Positions 60,640 through 64,000 of a stretch of DNA of 64,000 bases are shown one piece after another. This stretch comes from Saururus chinensis (Eukaryota; Streptophyta; Magnoliopsida; Piperales; Saururaceae): NCBI GenBank assembly GCA_035235625.1, contig CP141148.1, positions 14,881,057 to 14,945,056 of the forward strand. The letters are read 5' to 3'. The position numbers and the translations under genes are program-made. Below the pieces are notes generated by a model, which ran no database searches, was not told the DNA's origin, and was given only the letters and a program-made list of their open reading frames with translations. The stretch's first letter is position 1; every line of letters starts with the position of its first letter.

Positions 60640-62675
60640 TGGATGATGGCACGAGTAATAATGATTTTAATGAAGTGCAAGATAATCAACAAGTTAAAAC
60701 CTTGTGTGATTATTTGCAACCAACTAGATTAAGTTCTCCTTTTTGTATGATTTTTCTCAACTAATGTGGGTGGTTTTGATCTTAAGCTAGGTGTAATTCA
60801 ATTACTACTCAAATTTCTTAACTTAGATTTAATAAGCCCATAGTTACATTTGAAAGAGTTTGAAGAGGTTTGTGCAACTTTGCCAAACCAAAATATTTCT
60901 AATGTTGTTATAAGATTAAAACTCTTTCCATTTTCTTTAAAGGAAAAGACAAAAATTACTTAAATTCTTTGAAGCCAAGATCCATTAGAACATGGCAAGA
61001 AATGCAAAGAGAATTTTTGAAAAAGTTTTTCCCCACCCATAAAACTAAAACAATTAGAAAGAATATCATAAATATTTTACAAAAGAAAATTAGACTTTCT
61101 TACAATGTTAGGAAAGATTTAATGAACATTTGTTGTTGTGCCCACATTATGGATATGAAACATGGCTTACAATTGTTTCTTTTATAATGGCATAACTTTT
61201 CAAATAAGGCAATTTGTTGAAATAATTTGTAATGGAGATTTTTTTAGTAAAGAACCTGTGGAAGCATAGGATTATTTTGATGTGTTGGCTGAAAATGCTC
61301 AATCATGGAAAGATTCTAATGAATTTGAATGTACTAATAAGACCAAATCTAATGTGACAACTATAGAGAGTATATACCTTCTTAAAGGAGAGGATGATGT
61401 GATAGCAAAAATTATAAGTTTAACGAAAAAGGTTGAGGCTATGAAAATTAATAAGGAAAACATGCATAAAGTTTTTTAAAAAACACAAGATATATTGTAG
61501 TATATGTGAGAGTGATATACAATAAATATAGGATTGTACAACAATCCCTGCTTTTTAAGAGGTGTTGCACACTCAAGCAAATGTTATGAATACTCACAAA
61601 AAACCTTTCTCTTCTCCTTAATCTAAAACTTATACTCTTAATTGGAGAAATCATCCTAACTTTAGTTAGAGAAATGAGTTTAATTTTCAGGTACCTCCTT
61701 CTTCAATTTATGTTTCACCACATAACAAGACTCATGAAGACACATTAAAAACATTCATACAGAGTTAAACAACAATCAACAACCAAACAATGCCAGTCAT
61801 CAATGACTTGAAGACTTCTATCACTTAGTTGACCACAACTTTGAGTACTCAAGAAAAAGGAAAGTTCCCTTCTCAACATCAACCAAATCCTAAAGATTAA
61901 TTATTAATTAAAATTTTGAATTATTCAAGTTCACAAGAGGAGCATACTAAGTCGATCACCACTTTGAAAAGTGGAAAGTCATTAACAAAGACATTTCAAA
62001 TAAGGTTGTTGAACCAAATGAGTCTTTAAATTCTAAACATAGTGATGAACTTGACAACTCTAATTGTGTTTCTCTTATTCTTCCTCCTTTTCCCTAAAGA
62101 TTACAATCTTCTTCTAAACTGGTGCAAAATGGTGATATTCCTAAAATTTGTAAACAAGTTAAGAATAACATTCATCTCTTAGATGTCATTAAACAAATTC
62201 CATCTTATGCAAAATTTTTAAAAGACCTTTATATAATTGAGCATAAGCTAAATGTACAAAATAATGTATTTTTTAGAGAACAAGTGCAATTTTGCAAAAA
62301 CATACCCCTCCAAAATATAAAGATGTTGGTTGTCCAACCATATTTTATATAATTGGGAATTATAGAATTGAAAGGGCTTTACTTAATCTTAGGGCAAGTG
62401 TTAATCTCTTACATTATTTTATTTATGAACAATTAGGACTTGGTGAATTAAAGCCCACAAGCATTACAATTCAACTTGCAAATTGCTCAGTTAAAACATT
62501 AAAATGAATTGTTGAGGATGTGCTAGTATAGGTAGAAAAGTTTTACTTTTTGTTGATTTTATTATTTTGGACACAACCAATTTTGAATGCTTGTACTCAA
62601 TTTCAATCATATTAGGCTACCCATTTCTTGCTACTTCTAATGCTCTTATTAATTGTAGAAATGGTGTTATGAAGT
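60640..62675 (+). pseudogene. Athila gag-protease region (broken)
   Basis: Gag begins near 60640 (MDDGTSNN), followed by CDYLQPTRLSS, a capsid-like block (LKEFEEVCATLPNQN, near 60850), a segment shared with 41530-41760 (AENAQSWKDSNEF), then protease with YRIERALLNLRASVNLLHYF near 62360. It is homologous throughout to the minus-strand copy at 19486-21737. Many breaks. Confidence 0.75.
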
Positions 62676-63050
62676 TGTTGTGCACGATGACCAGACTCGA
62701 CCACTGCTTCACTGCTTATTAGTTGCTTCGACTTACTTTATTATTTCCGTACGATTTGCTATTGTAATAGTTAGTATATTAGATGTTTAGATGTATTTTG
62801 GGTTGGTTCAGTCAGTGGCCCGGGTTAGCCGAACCACTGAATGTTAGGCGCTCCTAGGGAAGTGGGCAGGCCCGGGTTGGGTTGGCGCGACTTCCTAGGG
62901 GACTGGTCGTCCCCTATATGGGTCGACCCCTATTGCTGTTGGAGGATATGCAAAGTATTGAATCACAGTTTCTCCCCTTTCTTCTCCAATTCTCCCCTTT
63001 CACTGCATAGTACTCCTAGGTATCGTTTGTGCTTGTAATCGGGCACAACA
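62676..63050 (+). repeat. Reina copy 3, 5' LTR
   Basis: 375 bp, TGTTGTGCACGATGACC...GGGCACAACA, preceded by GAAGT. Confidence 0.9.
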
Positions 63051-63051
63051 T

Positions 63052-63063
63052 TGGTATCGGAGC
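63052..63063 (+). other. Primer-binding site, initiator tRNA-Met type
   Basis: TGGTATCGGAGC, identical to the PBS of copies 1 and 2. Confidence 0.88.
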
Positions 63064-63079
63064 ATTACAATTCTCAAAC

Positions 63080-64000
63080 ATGGCTCGAGGAAAGCAAACT
63101 GCTGCTGTTCTGGAGGTTCAGACGGAGAAGGAGGCACCAGCGTCAGCGCTTGCTTCTACAGACAGCCCGAAGGACGATCTTCTTGCCACCGCCAGCGATG
63201 CTAAACTCGACAGACTCATAGCAGCGCTGGAGACTCTGACATCGTACATGGCGAATACAGTCAAGGGCGAAGTCCTGGGGCGCACAGCGCCCATCCTGCC
63301 AGGGCCGCCTCCTATGGTCATGGAGAAGGGCGGGACGTCTCATACTGTTGAGACCACCCTCCCTTGCCCTTCGGCGACCGTGGACATCAACACACAAGTC
63401 TTCCCTAGCCCAGCGTGCTTCCCTCCCGGAATTCCAGCCCCAGAGGGGCGCCGCCAGGCCTGGGACATGCGAGGCACACCAGGTGTTCGAGATAATGCCC
63501 AGATGATGCCGCCCGCCCCTAACCAGTTTCCGGACGCAGAGGATGATTGGGAAGATTATCCGGAGCATCGCGGCAGAGCCCGTGGGGGGGCTGAACCTCG
63601 TCTTGCTCGTTTGCAGTTCCCTCGCTATAATGGGGATGATGACCCGGTAGAATGGCTGTATAAAGCAGAGAAGTTCTTCTCCTATCAAGGCACGAACTCT
63701 GAGGCAGAGCGTCTCCGCATAGCGGCCTTTCATTTGGATGGCGATGCATCGGTTTGGTTCCAAAACTTTGAGAAAGAGGTGCGCTATCCTACTTGGGCAG
63801 CATTCTCTGATGAAATCTGTACACAGTTCGGCCCCAATGAATTTCAAGATTTCAATGAAATGTTGTCTGCCCTGCGCCAGACCACTACCGTGCGAGCATA
63901 TTATACAGACTTCATGAAGATCGCCAACAGGCTGCCTGAATGGCCTATGGCCGCCCTGGTGGGTACGTTCAAGCGTGGGTTGAAACCAGAAATCTAAGAG
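63080..64000 (+). pseudogene. Reina copy 3 gag (partial, window end)
   Basis: It begins MARGKQTAAVLEVQTE at 63080, shortly after the PBS. A heptad-like segment (KLDRLIAALETLTSYM) near residues 40-60 could be a coiled coil. It is followed by a Pro-rich stretch and the capsid-like block starting near residue 175 (RLARLQFPRYNGDDDPVEWL) with DASVWFQNFEKEV. Gag proteins of this family form the virus-like particle. The zinc knuckle and pol lie beyond the window. About one break in the visible part. Confidence 0.85.

Larger units (their letters stand above)
59241..62675 (+). mobile_element. Athila element, plus strand, 5' part (interrupted by Reina copy 3)
   Basis: Athila-lineage fossil with LTR 59241-60281, PBS 60288-60304, gag and protease remains, interrupted at 62675 in the protease region by a Reina element. 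Bases 62671-62675 (GAAGT) should be the target duplication of that insertion. The remainder lies beyond the window. It is broken, by many breaks in gag. No second LTR is visible, so there is no age estimate, but it is older than the Reina copy within it. Confidence 0.8.
62676..64000 (+). mobile_element. Reina-type chromovirus (copy 3), truncated by the window end
   Basis: LTR 62676-63050, PBS and gag of a third Reina element, inserted in the Athila protease region. Its LTR is of the copy-2 subfamily (shared TTTTGGGTTGGTTCAGTCAG and TAGGGGACTGGTCGTCCCC). The visible gag is nearly open, with about one break, so this looks like the best preserved of the three. The second LTR is outside the window. 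Confidence 0.88.

Noticed and set aside
1-64000. tRNA, rRNA or snRNA genes
   Set aside because: None recognised on either strand by reading; the tRNA-like matches are primer-binding sites only.

Overview
This window reads as nuclear DNA from a flowering plant with a repeat-rich, probably large, genome. The evidence is layered LTR retrotransposons of the plant lineages Athila, Reina, Tekay, SIRE and another Copia, plus plant gene families (acyl-activating enzyme, GRF zinc finger, plant Ulp1-like transposon gene). I cannot name the species. I see no bacterial-type operons, CRISPR array, rRNA or tRNA gene. Ages quoted come from by-eye LTR comparison with an assumed rate of 1.3e-8 per site per year, so they are rough.

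Layout. 1-1869: start of an Athila element on the minus strand (LTR, primer-binding site, gag). 1870-13010: an old, badly decayed Tekay-type chromovirus on the minus strand, carrying a ~790 bp LTR-like insert (5450-6238) and a young full-length Reina element (6445-11749, target duplication AAAAG). 13011-15845: unassigned. 15846-23849: a Copia gag-protease fragment split by a full-length 7.3 kb Athila derivative (16291-23633, target duplication CAAGT) that has gag and protease but no polymerase. 23850-33920: LTR-like sequences and SIRE-type Copia remains. 34594-40052: a second full-length Reina element (target duplication TCCTT). 40225-44265: LTR remains, a short tandem array, and an Athila gag-to-RNase H remnant.

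44266-48320 is the only stretch that looks like low-copy host DNA. It holds the last coding part of a peroxisomal acyl-activating enzyme gene ending in the PTS1 signal SKL (frameshifted, so a pseudogene or fragment) and, convergent to it, a plausible small spliced gene for a GRF-type zinc-finger protein with a C-terminal membrane anchor. A ~360 bp tandem repeat lies in the 5' UTR intron of that gene.

48325-59240 is the most unusual region. A broken gene for an Ulp1-like (C48) cysteine protease, of the kind carried by plant Mutator-like/KAONASHI-type or CACTA transposons, runs on the minus strand. Its introns and flanks are packed with a short motif, TACACGAT/ATCGTGTA, in both orientations. 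Two solo LTRs with perfect 5 bp target duplications (49661-51768, ACTCA; 52697-54686, CCTAA) have landed in this unit, the second one inside the protease domain between the His and Cys segments. 59241-64000: an Athila element on the plus strand whose protease region is interrupted by a third Reina element running off the window end.

The elements do not work together as a pathway. The window is a record of successive insertion, LTR-LTR recombination and decay. The order readable from nesting is: Tekay, Copia, SIRE and Ulp1 transposon oldest; Athila elements and solo LTRs next; Reina elements youngest.
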